64,000 bases of DNA from Corynebacterium zhongnanshanii (GCF_014490575.1 NZ_CP061033.1:1364001-1428000), one strand, 5' to 3'; counted from the first letter of the stretch, positions 18,882 to 30,800 are shown. Notes: generated by a model not told the origin, from the sequence alone. Made by a program: numbers and translations.

Positions 18882-21155
18882 CTAGAAGCGGTCGCGGCGA
18901 CGATCATCCCGACGCCCACCACGCCGGTCGTTACGATCGCGGAAGCTGCGACCGCCGCGGCGGTCACCGCCCCGATCATCGCGTCGGTCGTTGCGGTCAC
19001 GGAAGTTACGGCCGCCACGACGATCATCTCGTCGGTCGCCATCGCGGTCATCACGACGGTCACCGCGTCGGTCGTTACGGTCGCGGAAGTTACGACCGCC
19101 ACGACGATCATCTCGTCGGTCGCCACCCCGGTCGTCGCGGCGGTCGTTGCGGCGATGCGCGGCAGGGCGGCCGGCCGGTGGGCCCGGATCTGGCTCAATG
19201 TTGATCAACTGGCCGGACACGCGCGTCTGGTCCAGCTGGCGGAAGACATCATCATCCAGGTCCGCCGGAAGCTCGATCAGGGAGTGCTCAGGGAAAATAC
19301 TGATGCGGCCAAAGTCCTTCGAGTTCAAACCGGCTTCGTTAGCAATCGCGCCCACGATCGCACCCGGGCGCACACGCTGACGGTGACCAACGCTCAGGCG
19401 GTACACGGCAAGCTCATTGCCGTTGCGATCCGCGACGCGTGGAGCCTCCTTATTGAAACGTTCCTCGAAGGAGCGGAAGGAACCGCCACCCTTACGGCCG
19501 CTATCACCATAGCGGTCATCGCGATTACGCTTCGGACGCTCCTGCTGCGGCATTTCCTTCAGCAGGAAGTCCTCGCCAGCCTGAAGCTGCACAGCCAGGG
19601 ACGCCGCCACATGCTCCAGAGACACATCGTTGGACTCTGCGTACTCCGTCACTAGTTCACGGAAGATGCCGATCTGTGGATCGTCGAGGTGCTCCCCCAC
19701 GGCCTCACGGAACTTGTCTTTACGGGACTCGTTGACCTCATCCACACTGGGCAACTCAATCTCGTTGAGGTGGGACTTCGTGGCGCGCTCAATGGCCTTG
19801 AGCAGGCGGCGCTCTCGAGGAGTCACAAACAAGATGGCGCGGCCCGAGCGGCCTGCGCGGCCGGTGCGGCCAATGCGGTGCACGTAGGACTCGGTATCGT
19901 GCGGGATGTCGTAGTTGAACACGTGCGTGATGCGGTCGACGTCCAAGCCGCGGGCGGCAACGTCCGTCGCCACCAGAATGTCCAGGCGACCATCCTTCAG
20001 CTGATCCACCGTGCGCTCACGCTGGGCCTGGACGATATCGCCGTTGATTGCCGCAGCATTGAAGCCGCGGGCGCGCAGACGCTCAGCCAACTCTTCAGTT
20101 TCGTTCTTGGTGCGCACGAACATGATCATGGCTTCGAACTCAGTGACTTCAAGAATGCGCGTCAGGGCGTCCAGCTTATTGCGGTGATTCACCAGCAGGT
20201 AATCCTGCTCGATGTTCTTATTCGTCCGCTGTGCTGCCTTGACCGTGATCTCCTGGGGATCATTGAGGTATTGGCGGGACAACCGGCGAATCCCCTGCGG
20301 CATCGTGGCGGAAAACAGGGCCACCTGCTTCTGCTCTGGGGTGTCCTCCAGGATGCGCTCCACGTCCTCCTGGAAGCCCATGTTCAGCATCTCATCGGCC
20401 TCGTCCAGCACCAGGAAGCGCAGCTGGGAAATATCCAAGCTGCCCTTCGACAGGTGATCGATCACACGGCCGGGAGTACCGACGATGATCTGGGCTCCAC
20501 GGCGCAGTCCGGACAGCTGCACGCCGTAGGACTGTCCACCGTAGATTGGCAGGACATGAATGCCGCCCAGGTGCTCGGCAAAAGACTGAAAAGACTCAGC
20601 CACCTGCAGCGCCAGCTCACGCGTGGGGGCCAACACCAAAGCCTGAGGCTCCTTACGGGACAGGTCAATACGCGACAGGATTGGCAGCGCGAACGCTGCG
20701 GTCTTACCCGTACCCGTCTGTGCCAAGCCCACCACATCCTGGCCGTCCATCAGCACAGGAATAGTCTCGGCTTGAATAGGTGAAGGTTCTTCAAATCCGA
20801 CCTGCTTCACGGCGTTCAGCACGCGCTCTGGCAGGCCTAGCCCCTCGAAACCGTGGGGGCTTTCAGCGGATGGTTCTTCCTCGGTGGATGATTCTTCCGT
20901 GGTGGGGATGTCATCCGTGGCGGGGGTGTTACTCGTTTCTTCCGCTACCTGGTCAGTAGCGCTCTTCTCATTCTCAGCGTTTTCGGCGTTCTCAGAAATT
21001 ACTGCCTCGTCAGCGACATCGCTGGATGCGTGCGCCAGCACGTCATTCACATCAAGCGGGCTATCTACATGCTCGCTACGCAGTTCACTCTGAGTATCCA
21101 GATTCTCGTTGACCGGCTCGTTCACGTCGCCGGTGACGTTTTCAGTTTTACTCAT
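18882..21155 (-). CDS. deaD: DEAD-box ATP-dependent RNA helicase (DeaD/CsdA type)
   Basis: 757 residues. An acidic Glu/Asp/Ser-rich N-terminal region spans about 1-105. The helicase core follows, with Q-motif [14 protein letters not shown], Walker [15 protein letters not shown] (about 143), [12 protein letters not shown] in [16 protein letters not shown] in LFSATMPQ, and [14 protein letters not shown] DbpA-type RNA-binding domain lies near 590-665. The last about 85 residues are an Arg/Asp/Gly-rich repeat tail, typical of cold-shock and ribosome-assembly helicases that bind RNA loosely. It acts in ribosome biogenesis and mRNA turnover. Confidence 0.95.
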   Translation of the reverse strand: MSKTENVTGDVNEPVNENLDTQSELRSEHVDSPLDVNDVLAHASSDVADEAVISENAENAENEKSATDQVAEETSNTPATDDIPTTEESSTEEEPSAESPHGFEGLGLPERVLNAVKQVGFEEPSPIQAETIPVLMDGQDVVGLAQTGTGKTAAFALPILSRIDLSRKEPQALVLAPTRELALQVAESFQSFAEHLGGIHVLPIYGGQSYGVQLSGLRRGAQIIVGTPGRVIDHLSKGSLDISQLRFLVLDEADEMLNMGFQEDVERILEDTPEQKQVALFSATMPQGIRRLSRQYLNDPQEITVKAAQRTNKNIEQDYLLVNHRNKLDALTRILEVTEFEAMIMFVRTKNETEELAERLRARGFNAAAINGDIVQAQRERTVDQLKDGRLDILVATDVAARGLDVDRITHVFNYDIPHDTESYVHRIGRTGRAGRSGRAILFVTPRERRLLKAIERATKSHLNEIELPSVDEVNESRKDKFREAVGEHLDDPQIGIFRELVTEYAESNDVSLEHVAASLAVQLQAGEDFLLKEMPQQERPKRNRDDRYGDSGRKGGGSFRSFEERFNKEAPRVADRNGNELAVYRLSVGHRQRVRPGAIVGAIANEAGLNSKDFGRISIFPEHSLIELPADLDDDVFRQLDQTRVSGQLINIEPDPGPPAGRPAAHRRNDRRDDRGGDRRDDRRGGRNFRDRNDRRGDRRDDRDGDRRDDRRGGRNFRDRNDRRDDRGGDRRGGRSFRDRNDRRGGRRDDRRRDRF
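18890..19160. repeat. Degenerate direct repeats encoding the helicase Arg/Asp tail
   Basis: Units containing CGGTCGTTACGGTCGCGGAA recur about every 60-100 bases. They encode [23 protein letters not shown] blocks at the C-terminus of the DEAD-box helicase. Low-complexity coding DNA prone to length change. Confidence 0.75.
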
Positions 21156-21218
21156 TACCCATCGATGTTACGGGTTACCTGCGAAAAAAGCGATTTCGCA
21201 CGCGTGTATGACGGTGCA

Positions 21219-22535
21219 TCAGGGCGTATCGAGGGCATTCGCCACATGCTGGGCGGCACGCTGTCCGCTACGAATCGCGCCATCCAACGTTGGCGTTGCA
21301 TACTGCACCCCGGCCAAAAAGACCTTCTCGTCCACGCAGAACTTCTGCCCCTTTTTGGACACCGCTCGGGTAGGCGGAATGATCGGCTTGGCTTCCGCAA
21401 TATCGTGGCGCGTGACCAGGTCCCAGCGGGAGGAGTCCACATCAAACAACTGTCCGAGGTGCTGCCGCATCTCGAGGTCTGTCGGCAGGTCTGAGATGGA
21501 ATCATTCGGCGAATTGTGCACCACGGAACCGGCAACAAGATGCCTGCCCGGCGCGTATTCCGGTGATGCGGACGTCACCTCCGCGGCCACGGAAATGGGA
21601 GTTCGCTTGCAGCCATCGACGGTAATCAGGCCGTTATCATCAATGGGCTCATCAGAAACGAACCACCACGTGCTGCAGCCCACGCTCTCCAGTGGAGGCT
21701 GGAGCCACCCAATGGACTCCAACAGGCTCCTTTCCTCCGAAGGCTGCAAGGCGAGAATCACTTTGCGGTAGGTGGCATCCGGCGCACCATCAACACTCAC
21801 CCGCACTCCGTTGTCCAGGATTGTCAGACCCGTAATGTGCGCGTTCAGGTGGGTGACCATTCCATGGACGCGAGCCATGATGGATGTCAGCTCCCCCATG
21901 CCCAAACGTGGGACGGCAAAGGTTCCGCGCAGCAGAGTGCCGATCATCCATTTCGCGAACGTCGCCGAGGAGCGGCCTTCCTTATCCACCATGAACGCTT
22001 CGATCACGGGGTCCACCACGCAGGTTCTCATACGCCCCGTCACACCCCGGTGGTCGAGAGACTCCGCCACGCTCACGTCACAGGCAGCCTTGGCATCCCG
22101 AATACTGCGCACTTCCAGGCTGGAGCGATGGGGGATCTCGGACCCAATCCAGCGTTGCAAGCGCATGAACTCTTTAAAGGTCATCGCCGAGCGCACATGG
22201 GAACGCATGAGGGCGGGAACCAAACGTGGAGCGCGAATCGGGTCCGCGAACATCGCCATGCCACTGTCGGTCAGTGTTTGGATTCCCGGTTTGAAATTGC
22301 AGACGTCCAGGGTTTCGTATTCCCCACTGCCCAGGATTTCTTTCAGCGAGGGGTACCAGGAATTGAACCACTGAAATCCATAATCCACGGTGATGTCATC
22401 GAAGTATTCGCTGCGCACGCGCCCGCCGAGCTCGCCTGTGGATTCGTAAATATCGCATCGATAGCCCTTTGTGCGCAGGGTTCGTGCTGCCGCCAACCCT
22501 GCCACGCCGCCGCCAATGATGGCGATATCCGTCAT
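21219..22535 (-). CDS. FAD-dependent amine oxidase/protoporphyrinogen oxidase-like protein
   Basis: 438 residues. The N-terminal dinucleotide motif IIGGGVAGLAAARTL (residues 5-19) is followed by an Asp/Glu-ending strand and the FAD motif GELGGRVRS near residue 37. The C-terminus has the usual FAD-contact segment (GQRAAQHVANAL). The substrate is unknown; relatives include phytoene-desaturase-like and amine oxidase proteins. I prefer ATG 22535 (MTDIAIIGGG) with AAAGG upstream over GTG 22544. No pathway partner is adjacent. Confidence 0.85.
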   Translation of the reverse strand: MTDIAIIGGGVAGLAAARTLRTKGYRCDIYESTGELGGRVRSEYFDDITVDYGFQWFNSWYPSLKEILGSGEYETLDVCNFKPGIQTLTDSGMAMFADPIRAPRLVPALMRSHVRSAMTFKEFMRLQRWIGSEIPHRSSLEVRSIRDAKAACDVSVAESLDHRGVTGRMRTCVVDPVIEAFMVDKEGRSSATFAKWMIGTLLRGTFAVPRLGMGELTSIMARVHGMVTHLNAHITGLTILDNGVRVSVDGAPDATYRKVILALQPSEERSLLESIGWLQPPLESVGCSTWWFVSDEPIDDNGLITVDGCKRTPISVAAEVTSASPEYAPGRHLVAGSVVHNSPNDSISDLPTDLEMRQHLGQLFDVDSSRWDLVTRHDIAEAKPIIPPTRAVSKKGQKFCVDEKVFLAGVQYATPTLDGAIRSGQRAAQHVANALDTP

Positions 22536-22707
22536 CGTCTCCACCTTTCTGTGTGGTGATGCACTCCAAAGCCACCACAGCGCTATGAGGCATATAGGGA
22601 CATGCTAGCCCACGGCCTGCAGCGCACCCCTTCGCAACACACGACTCCGAGCAGCGCTCTGCCCCCGCATGACACATGTGAGGGGTTTCTCCTGATGCTC
22701 CGGGAGC

Positions 22708-23310
22708 TTATCGATCTTCCAGAGGAACCAGCAGTTCCTCCCAATACTGAGCCTGCGCGGCGGCAACCTCGAGTGCCGCAAAGAGTTGGTCCACCTCGTG
22801 AAACACCCCCAGCTCCAGGATTTCTTCCTCCAGCTCCTCGTCTTCCACCCCGGCAGTCACAAACTGAACCTGCGCGGTCAGCTCCGGAGCGTCGGAGAGC
22901 AATTCCACCACGACGTGCGAGTGCTCTGCAACGGGCGCCGTGACCTGCAGGGGATTATGCTCATCTTGTTCAAAGTCCAGGTCCGATAGCCGGTCATCGG
23001 CGCTATCCACCAACGAGTCCAACACGCTGACAATCTCATCGGTTGCGATGTGTTGGGCCACCGCCTCCACCGCAGCGTCCACCGAAAACACCACTGCCAC
23101 TAACGCGGGGTCAAATTCCGGATTCAGTTCATCGGCATCCCATCCGTCCGACCGAGCTAAAAACACATTCGCAGCAGAAATGGGCGCAGAAATCTCCTCA
23201 AATTGGATTTCCAACTCTGGGGCGATGGGAACAAACAGCGTTCCATGATTAAAACGGGACTCAATTCCCTCGTCGTCCAACGCCGCGGCAATATCTTCAA
23301 AAAATCCCAT
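22708..23310 (-). CDS. Acidic hypothetical protein
   Basis: 200 residues, strongly acidic, no membrane segments or signal peptide, C-terminus EELLVPLEDR. I do not recognise the family; the alternating beta/alpha character could fit a YbjN- or chaperone-like fold, but that is a guess. The open frame extends to 23577, but ATG at 23310 (MGFFEDIAAALDDEG) has AAGGA 6 bases upstream and is the likely start. It diverges from the gene at 23480 across a 169-bp gap that holds both promoters. Confidence 0.7.
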   Translation of the reverse strand: MGFFEDIAAALDDEGIESRFNHGTLFVPIAPELEIQFEEISAPISAANVFLARSDGWDADELNPEFDPALVAVVFSVDAAVEAVAQHIATDEIVSVLDSLVDSADDRLSDLDFEQDEHNPLQVTAPVAEHSHVVVELLSDAPELTAQVQFVTAGVEDEELEEEILELGVFHEVDQLFAALEVAAAQAQYWEELLVPLEDR

Positions 23311-23479
23311 GGCCGTCCTTCCCTCTCCAGGAAAAACCACGACAACCCATGTCGAGCTGTCATTGGTTACGCCCCACGGGCGTTGTCTCCCATGGTAGCG
23401 CCCAGGCCGCTGCAGCGCGCCCGCTTGTGTGCCAAGAATCCGTACAATGACGTAGAACCCCTTCATGAGGAGAGAATGC

Positions 23480-24268
23480 ATGGCCCTCTTTGGCAAGAAC
23501 CGTAAGAATGCGGACAACAACCCAGACACCAAGGACTCGACGACCTCCGCACAGGATCCGATCGACCCCGACAACAAGAACTACCCGAAGGACAAGGTCG
23601 CTCGGATGTTCTTCAGTACCATCGACCGGGTGGTGAAGGTCCAAGGTCCCGCGATCTCCTCCTATGTTCAGCGCATCAAGGACAAGCACCCCGATAAGTC
23701 CCTCGCCGAACAACAGGAGCAGCTGGATAAGCAATTCCTGATGGCCGCCACCACCACGGGTGCGGGTACGGGCTCCGTGGCCGCGTTCCCCGGCATCGGC
23801 ACCGCGCTGTCTCTGGCCGGCATCGCCGGCGAGGCCGTCCTCCTGCTGGAAGCCTGCGCTGCCTACGCGATCGCCAGCGCCGAGCTGCACGGCATGGACA
23901 CCAGCGACGAAGAGATCCGCCGCACCATCGTGTTCCTGGCTGTCTACGGCGCCAACGATAAGGAGATCGTTGCCGCCCTCACCCAAGAGGGCGCGCTAAG
24001 CTCCGTGAAGTCCCTCCGGGACCTTCGCCGATCCTCCAGGCCTCAGCTCATGAAGGCCAACTCCATTTTGGGCCGCATGGCCTTCCGTCAGCTACGCAAG
24101 CGCCTCAAGAAGTCCATGTTCCGCAAGGTCCTACCGCTGGGCGTCGGTGTTGTTCTGGGCGCTAGCGCGAATCGGGCGATCGCAAAGGAAATGATTAAGC
24201 ACGTGCACGGGTTTATTAATTCTCCGGAAGCCCAGCGTGCCATCGCGGGATCGAACAACGACGCCTAA
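23480..24268 (+). CDS. Hypothetical protein with Gly/Ala-rich hydrophobic segment (EcsC-like, weak)
   Basis: 262 residues. A charged N-terminal 40 residues is followed by a Gly/Ala-rich hydrophobic stretch, about 90-140, including GSVAAFPGIGTALSLAGIAG and a second helix. The C-terminal basic region includes RKRLKKSMFRKVLPLGVGVV. The pattern recalls EcsC-family membrane-associated proteins, but I would not assign a function. ATG 23480 follows GAGGAGAG. Its 3' end may overlap the start of the ABC exporter gene, suggesting co-transcription. Confidence 0.7.
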   Translation: MALFGKNRKNADNNPDTKDSTTSAQDPIDPDNKNYPKDKVARMFFSTIDRVVKVQGPAISSYVQRIKDKHPDKSLAEQQEQLDKQFLMAATTTGAGTGSVAAFPGIGTALSLAGIAGEAVLLLEACAAYAIASAELHGMDTSDEEIRRTIVFLAVYGANDKEIVAALTQEGALSSVKSLRDLRRSSRPQLMKANSILGRMAFRQLRKRLKKSMFRKVLPLGVGVVLGASANRAIAKEMIKHVHGFINSPEAQRAIAGSNNDA

Positions 24269-27200
24269 GCGTCCCGCATCACACCCCACGTCCTCCATGC
24301 TCACAGTTCTCAGACGATTCGCCCCGCGCAATCGCTGGACTCTCGCGTCCATTGTGGTGTTTACTGTGCTACTGCCGTTCGTGGATGTGGCGCTTCCGCT
24401 GCTGATGGGCGCGAGCCTGGACGGTTCCCACGCGGCGATCCCCTTGCTCATCGGCGCGGCTCTGGCTCGCTTTGCGTTGCAAGCCAGCCGGCGATTTTTG
24501 TCTGGCGTGTTCTCCTTTCATACACAGCACCGCATACGCAGCCAGCTGTTCCGTGCCGTGCACAGCGTGGATGAACAGCGCGCGGCGTCCTCCGGGACGG
24601 GTCATGTGGTGTCCCGGTCGATCTCCGATCTCAACGCGATCCAGGTGACGACCGCCATGCTTCCCCTCCTGCTCAATAGCGTGGTGGAGCTCACCCTGAT
24701 CACGGTGGTAGTGCTGTGGATCTCGCCACCGATTGCGCTTCTTATCCTTATCTTTGCGCCGCTGCTGATCTGGATCGGGAAGCGCTCGCGCACGGATCTC
24801 TATCAGCCGACCGCGCGCGTGCGCGAACAAGCGGCGACGGTGGCCACGCATGTGGAGCAGACCGTCACGGGCATCCAGGTGGTCAAAAGCTTCGCGCAAG
24901 AAGGCCGACACGCAACGCGTTACGATCGCCTGACCCGGGCGCTGTTGTCCCTCAACGTGCATCTTGCTGCGATCAACGCGCGTTTTCAGCCGGCGCTGGC
25001 TGCGGTTCCCAATGTGGCGCTGGTCGCCACCATCGCCGTGGGCGGCTGGCTGGCCCTCCATGGCGTGATCTCCCTGGGCGAGTTCTTATCTGTGGCCACC
25101 TACATCACCATGCTGTCGCGCTTGGCACGCCAGTGCGCCTCGATGGTGGTGAACCTGCACACCACCCAGGCCAGCGTGGACCGTGTGCTGGAGGTCATCG
25201 ACGCTCCCCCGCGCCCCACGGGCTCCATCATCCCGTCGGAGGCGCTCAGCATCACGGGCACGGTGGACTTGGGCCACGCCCGCGTCCCCATCAACATCCC
25301 CGCGGGCTCCACTACCATCGTCCGCGGCTCCGTGGCCAGCGGGAAGACGCGCCTGGCGCACGCGCTGGCGGGGCTCAACAGCAAGACTGCATCCACTCTC
25401 AACACGCAGTTCGGTCCGCTGTTAGACATCCGGGAGGACCATCGGCCCGTCATCGTCATGGACGAGCCTTTCCTCTTCTCCGCCAGCATCCGGGACAACA
25501 TCCTGCTGGGCCTCCCCCATGATCCCTGCACCATCGACCAGGAGATCCGCCGCGCCACCGACATCGCCTGCGCCACCGACTTCATCGACGAACTGGGTGG
25601 CCTGGACACGATCGTGGGCGAGCGCGGCGTGACCTTATCTGGCGGCCAGCGCCAACGTATCGCCATCGCCCGCGCCGTTCTGCGCCGCCCGTCGATGATT
25701 ATTTTCGACGACGCCACCTCTGCGCTCGACCACTCCACCGAAGAAATAATACTGTCTCGTTTGAGCAGCGCTACCGAGCAGAACCAGGTCACTGTGGTGG
25801 CGATCAGCCACCGTGCCGACGGTGGCTTCCGCCATCCCGACCAGTTCCTGGATCTCCCGAACGCGCCGGGTGGCGGTACGTCCGAGGCAACCCGCGCTTC
25901 TGACAAACGTGCCTCGAGTGCCACTGCCGAACAGCGCGCAGAAGATCCGGAAGTGCCCCGCTGGATACAGACTATGGGTGTTCCCCACCTTCCGGGAAGG
26001 GAGTCCACCGGGCCGGTGCCGATGCGGACTCTGCTCGGGCTCGCTCCCGGGTTCATCGTGGCGGTCGCGTTCACGCTCCTGGCCACCGCACTGGCGGACA
26101 TTAGCCTTCCCACCTTCATCCGTCACGCCCTGGACACGGGAGTGCAGCACCAGCACGAACAGGTCCTCTGGGTTACCGCGGCAGTCGCCTTGGCCGTGGT
26201 GGTGTTCTCCTGGATCGCGGCCATCGCCAACACGCTGCTCACCAGCATCACCGGAGAAAAGCTGCTCTTCGCCCTGAGACAACGCATGTTCGCGCATCTG
26301 ACCCGCATGGATCTGCTGTGGTTTCATCGTCAGGCCTCCGGCCGCATCATGACACGGTTGACCACCGACATCGAGTCCTTAAGCACGTTTTTGCAGTCCG
26401 GCCTGTCCCAGGCCATCGTCTCCACCACCATGCTGCTCGGCATTTTCGGCATGCTCCTGGCCACGGACGCCACTCTCAGTGCCGCCGTGGCGGCCTTCCT
26501 GCCGCTCATCATCGGCATCACCATCATCTTCCGGCGCGTATCCCGTACGCTCTACACGCGCGCTCGGAACCAAATCTCCCATGTCAACGCCGTCTTTCAG
26601 GAAGCGCTCATGGGGCTCACCACCAGCCAGGCCTACCACTATGGTCCCGCCCTGCAGAACACTCTGGAGAAGCAATCCCGCGACTACGTCACCCGACGCA
26701 CCCGAAGTCAAGCCGCGGTCTCCCTCTACTTCCCCACGCTCAACACCATCACCTACATCGCGCAGGCCACCGTCCTGGCCGTGGGCGCGTCACACAACGT
26801 CTCCCCTGGAACGCTGGTGGCGTTTAGCCTCTACCTCTCCCTGTTCTTCAGCCCCATCCAACAGCTCTCGCACGTCTTCGATAGCTACCAGCAAGCACGA
26901 GTCAGCTGGACCCGGATCAACAGCTTCCTCGCCGAGCAGCCAACGATCGTCTCCGGGAGCGACCCCCTGCCAGATCTCGGCGGGCGCCCGCCAACCATCC
27001 GATTCAACGGCGTGACTTTTGACTATCCGCGTGGGGACGCAGGCTCGGCGTCGGATATTCCATTAATCGACATCGACCACGAGTTCCGCGGCACCACGGC
27101 GATCGTCGGCCACACAGGGGCGGGTAAGAGCACCATCATCCGCATGGTCAACCGTCTCATCGACCCGACACACGGCATCATCACCGTCAATGGTTGTAAC

Positions 27201-27737
27201 CTTAGAAACATTTCCTTAAGTCAGTGGCGCACACATGTGGGCACAGTGCCCCAAGAACCACACCTATTTGTGGGATCTGTGAGAAGCAACATAGCGTTTA
27301 GCCAACATGACGCAACCCACACGGACATCATGAACGCCATCCGCAGAATCAACGGCGAACACATCCTCGCCACCATCCCCGGAGGCCTCGACGGGCACGT
27401 CGGTGAAGGCGGCCGCGGGCTGTCCGCAGGCCAGAAACACATCATCGCGCTGGCACGGGCAGAACTGCTTACACCTGCGATAATGCTGCTCGACGAGGCC
27501 ACTGCACTCATCGAAGACAGTGAAGAACAGCAGATCGTGGACGCCATCACACGGGCAAGCACAGGCCGCACCACCATCATCATCGCCCACCGGCTCCGCA
27601 CCGCAGCACGCGCGGACACCATCCTGGTCATGGACCACGGAAGAATCGTGGAACAAGGAAGCCACGACCAGCTCATTTCCAGAGGTGGCCAGTACAAACG
27701 CCTGTGGGACGCCGCGCACGCCACGCCAGACAAGTGA
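24237..27737 (+). CDS. Single-chain ABC exporter (two fused TMD-NBD halves)
   Basis: 1166 residues arranged TMD1-NBD1-TMD2-NBD2. NBD1 has Walker A GSVASGKTR, signature LSGGQRQRIAIARAV and Walker B MIIFDDATSALD with Asp in place of the catalytic Glu; its Q-loop position reads VIVMDEPFLF, lacking Gln, and the region after Walker A is short. NBD2 is canonical: VGHTGAGKST, VGTVPQEPHLF, LSAGQKHIIALARAEL, LLDEAT. This asymmetry is typical of heterodimeric multidrug or lipid exporters with one degenerate ATP site. GTG 24237 has GGAAG upstream but overlaps the previous gene; ATG 24297 is an alternative. It sits just upstream of odhA. Confidence 0.9.
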   Translation: MPSRDRTTTPKRPASHPTSSMLTVLRRFAPRNRWTLASIVVFTVLLPFVDVALPLLMGASLDGSHAAIPLLIGAALARFALQASRRFLSGVFSFHTQHRIRSQLFRAVHSVDEQRAASSGTGHVVSRSISDLNAIQVTTAMLPLLLNSVVELTLITVVVLWISPPIALLILIFAPLLIWIGKRSRTDLYQPTARVREQAATVATHVEQTVTGIQVVKSFAQEGRHATRYDRLTRALLSLNVHLAAINARFQPALAAVPNVALVATIAVGGWLALHGVISLGEFLSVATYITMLSRLARQCASMVVNLHTTQASVDRVLEVIDAPPRPTGSIIPSEALSITGTVDLGHARVPINIPAGSTTIVRGSVASGKTRLAHALAGLNSKTASTLNTQFGPLLDIREDHRPVIVMDEPFLFSASIRDNILLGLPHDPCTIDQEIRRATDIACATDFIDELGGLDTIVGERGVTLSGGQRQRIAIARAVLRRPSMIIFDDATSALDHSTEEIILSRLSSATEQNQVTVVAISHRADGGFRHPDQFLDLPNAPGGGTSEATRASDKRASSATAEQRAEDPEVPRWIQTMGVPHLPGRESTGPVPMRTLLGLAPGFIVAVAFTLLATALADISLPTFIRHALDTGVQHQHEQVLWVTAAVALAVVVFSWIAAIANTLLTSITGEKLLFALRQRMFAHLTRMDLLWFHRQASGRIMTRLTTDIESLSTFLQSGLSQAIVSTTMLLGIFGMLLATDATLSAAVAAFLPLIIGITIIFRRVSRTLYTRARNQISHVNAVFQEALMGLTTSQAYHYGPALQNTLEKQSRDYVTRRTRSQAAVSLYFPTLNTITYIAQATVLAVGASHNVSPGTLVAFSLYLSLFFSPIQQLSHVFDSYQQARVSWTRINSFLAEQPTIVSGSDPLPDLGGRPPTIRFNGVTFDYPRGDAGSASDIPLIDIDHEFRGTTAIVGHTGAGKSTIIRMVNRLIDPTHGIITVNGCNLRNISLSQWRTHVGTVPQEPHLFVGSVRSNIAFSQHDATHTDIMNAIRRINGEHILATIPGGLDGHVGEGGRGLSAGQKHIIALARAELLTPAIMLLDEATALIEDSEEQQIVDAITRASTGRTTIIIAHRLRTAARADTILVMDHGRIVEQGSHDQLISRGGQYKRLWDAAHATPDK

Positions 27738-27825
27738 GATTTTCGCCCACGGAAGACCACCCCATCACAGTGGTAGGGTGGGCAACCAAGACTGTAGTCA
27801 TTGAAGAAAGAGGCGAGGACCTGCT

Positions 27826-30800
27826 GTGAGCAGTGTGAATTTCGGCCAAAACGAATGGCTGGTAGACCAGATGTACCAGCAATACAAGCAGGACCCACAG
27901 TCCGTGGACGCGGAATGGCGCGACTATTTCGCACAGAACCCACAGGACGGTGTGTCTAGCGCATCGGCAGCGAACAACGCTGCCTCAACGCCTTCCCACA
28001 ACAACGCACAAGGCGCAACACAGGCGGCACCAACCAACGCTGCCTCGGCACAGACCCAATCCCGCTCCACTGCGACGGGCGCAGGATCCAGCGCAGGGCA
28101 AACCAAGAAGGAAGCCAAGGCATCCAACGACGCCTCGGCCGCCCAATTTAGCGCGTCCCCCGCGATCCCTTCCCGCGTTGTCCCACCGGCGCCGAAGGGG
28201 CCAGTTGAGGCGCCGGAGCCAGGTAAGAAGGCTATTAAGGGCTCCGCGAAGGCCGTGGTGAAGAACATGGACGCCTCCCTGGAGATCCCCACCGCCACGT
28301 CCGTGCGCGACATGCCCGCCAAGCTCATGTTCGAAAACCGCGCGATGCTCAACGAGACGCTCACCGCGCGCGGCGGCGGCAAGATTAGCTTTACCCACAT
28401 CATCGGCTTCGCTCTGGTCAAGGCAGTCATGGCTCACCCAGACATGAACAACGCCTACGAGGTCGTCGACGGCAAGCCCACCCTGGTCACCCCAGAGCAC
28501 ATCAACCTTGGCCTGGCCATCGACATGACCGCCAAGAACGGATCCCGTTCCCTGGTTGTGGCCGCCATTAAGGAAGCAGAAAGCCTGTCCTTTAGCGAAT
28601 TCGTGGAGAAGTACGAGGACGTCGTACGCCGCGGCCGAGAAGGCAAGCTCACCATGGATGACTTCTCCGGAGTCACCATCTCCCTCACCAACCCCGGCGG
28701 CATCGGAACCCGCCACTCTGTGCCACGCCTGACCAAGGGCCAGGGCGCGATCATCGGGGTGGGCTCCATGGATTACCCTGCCGAGTTCGCCGGTGCTTCC
28801 GAGGACCGTTTGGGCGAGATGGGCATCGGCAAGCTGGTGACCATCACCTCCACCTACGACCACCGCATCATCCAGGGCGCGGAGTCCGGCGAGTTCCTGC
28901 GCACCATGAGCCGCCTGCTCATCAACGATGACTTCTGGGATGAAATCTTCGAAGCCCTGCGCGTTCCTTACGCCCCTGTGCGATGGACCCAGGACGTCCC
29001 CAACATCGGTGTGGACAAGTCCACCCGCGTGATGCAGCTGATCGAGGCGTACCGCTCCCGCGGACACCTGATCGCGAACACCAACCCACTGCACTGGACC
29101 CAGCCGGGTCTCCCGCAGCCGTCCCACAAGGACCTGCAGATCGAGACCCACGGCCTGACCCTGTGGGATTATGACCGCACCTTCAACGTCGGTGGCTTCG
29201 CCGGCCGCGAGACCATGACCCTGCGCGAGGTGCTCGCCACGCTGCGCAAGTCCTACACCCTGAAGGTCGGTAGCGAATACGCGCACATCCTGGACGCCGA
29301 GGAACGCCAATGGCTCCAGAACCGCATCGAAGCCGGCCAGCAGACCTACAGCCCGGCTGAGCAGAAGTTCATCCTGCAGAAGCTGAACTCCGCGGAGGCC
29401 TTCGAGAACTTCCTGCAGACCAAGTACGTGGGACAGAAGCGCTTCTCCCTGGAGGGCGCAGAGACCCTGATCCCGATGATGGATGCCGCTATCGACCAGG
29501 CCGCCGGCGCGAACCTGGACGAGGTTGTGATCGGTATGCCACACCGCGGCCGCCTGAACGTGCTGGCCAACATCGTGGGCAAGCCGTACTCCAAGATCTT
29601 CACCGAGTTCGAAGGAAACATCGACCCTGCCGCCGCAGGTGGCTCCGGTGACGTGAAGTACCACTTGGGTGCGACCGGCCACTACGACCAGATGTTCGGC
29701 GATGGCGAAATTGATGTCTACCTGGCAGCAAACCCATCCCACCTTGAAGCGGTGAACCCTGTGATGGAGGGTATTGCCCGCGCCAAGGCGGACAAGATCG
29801 CCCGGAACAACACGGTCATGCCGCTGCTGCTGCACGGAGACGCCGCCTTCGCCGGCCTGGGCATCGTCCAGGAAACCATCAACCTCTACAAGCTGGACGC
29901 CTACGACGTGGGCGGCACCGTCCACATCGTGGTGAACAACCAGATTGGCTTCACCACCACGCCGGACGCCGGCCGCTCCACCCACTACTCCACCGACCTG
30001 GCCAAGGGCTTCGACTGCCCTGTCTTCCACGTCAACGGTGACGACCCTGAGGCTTGTGTGTGGGTTGCACGCCTGGCTGTGGACTACCGCAACCGCTACG
30101 GCAAGGACGTCTTCATCGACCTGATCGCCTACCGTCGCCGCGGCCACAACGAAGCCGACGACCCATCCATGACCCAGCCGCTGATGTACAACATCATCAA
30201 CGAGCAGCAGTCCTCCCGCGCCCAGTACACGGAGACGCTGATCGGCCGTGGAGACCTGTCCGAGGACGACGCCGAGCGCGTGCAGCGAGACTTCCACGAG
30301 CAGCTGGAGACCGTCTTTAACCAGGTCCGTGAGGCAGAGAAGGGAGCTAAGCCGAAGGAACAGAGTGGTATCACCAGCTCCCAGGAGCTGCCACACGGTT
30401 TGGAGACCAACATCAACCGCGAGCTGATCGAAAAGATCGGCGACCTGTTCTACGAGGTACCTGATTACTTCAAGCCGCACCCACGTGTGGCTCCTGTGAT
30501 CAAGCGCCGCCACGACATGTCTCGCAAGGGCAACATCGACTGGGGCTTCGCAGAGCTCCTGGCCTTTGGCTCCCTGGTGGAAGGCGGAAAGACTGTTCGC
30601 CTGGCGGGTGAGGATTCCCTGCGCGGAACCTTCACGCAGCGCCACGCTGTGCTGTTCGACCACGAGGATCACGACCGCTACTCCCCACTGGAGGTGCTGG
30701 CCGAGGAGGCTGGCAACGGCGGTAAGTTCGCGGCCTACAACTCCGCCCTCACCGAGTACGCGGGCATGGGCTTCGAGTACGGCTACTCCGTGGGTAACAA

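Noticed and set aside
18890..19160. CRISPR-like or minisatellite array
   Set aside because: Irregular spacing and the repeats encode the Arg/Asp tail of the DEAD-box helicase.
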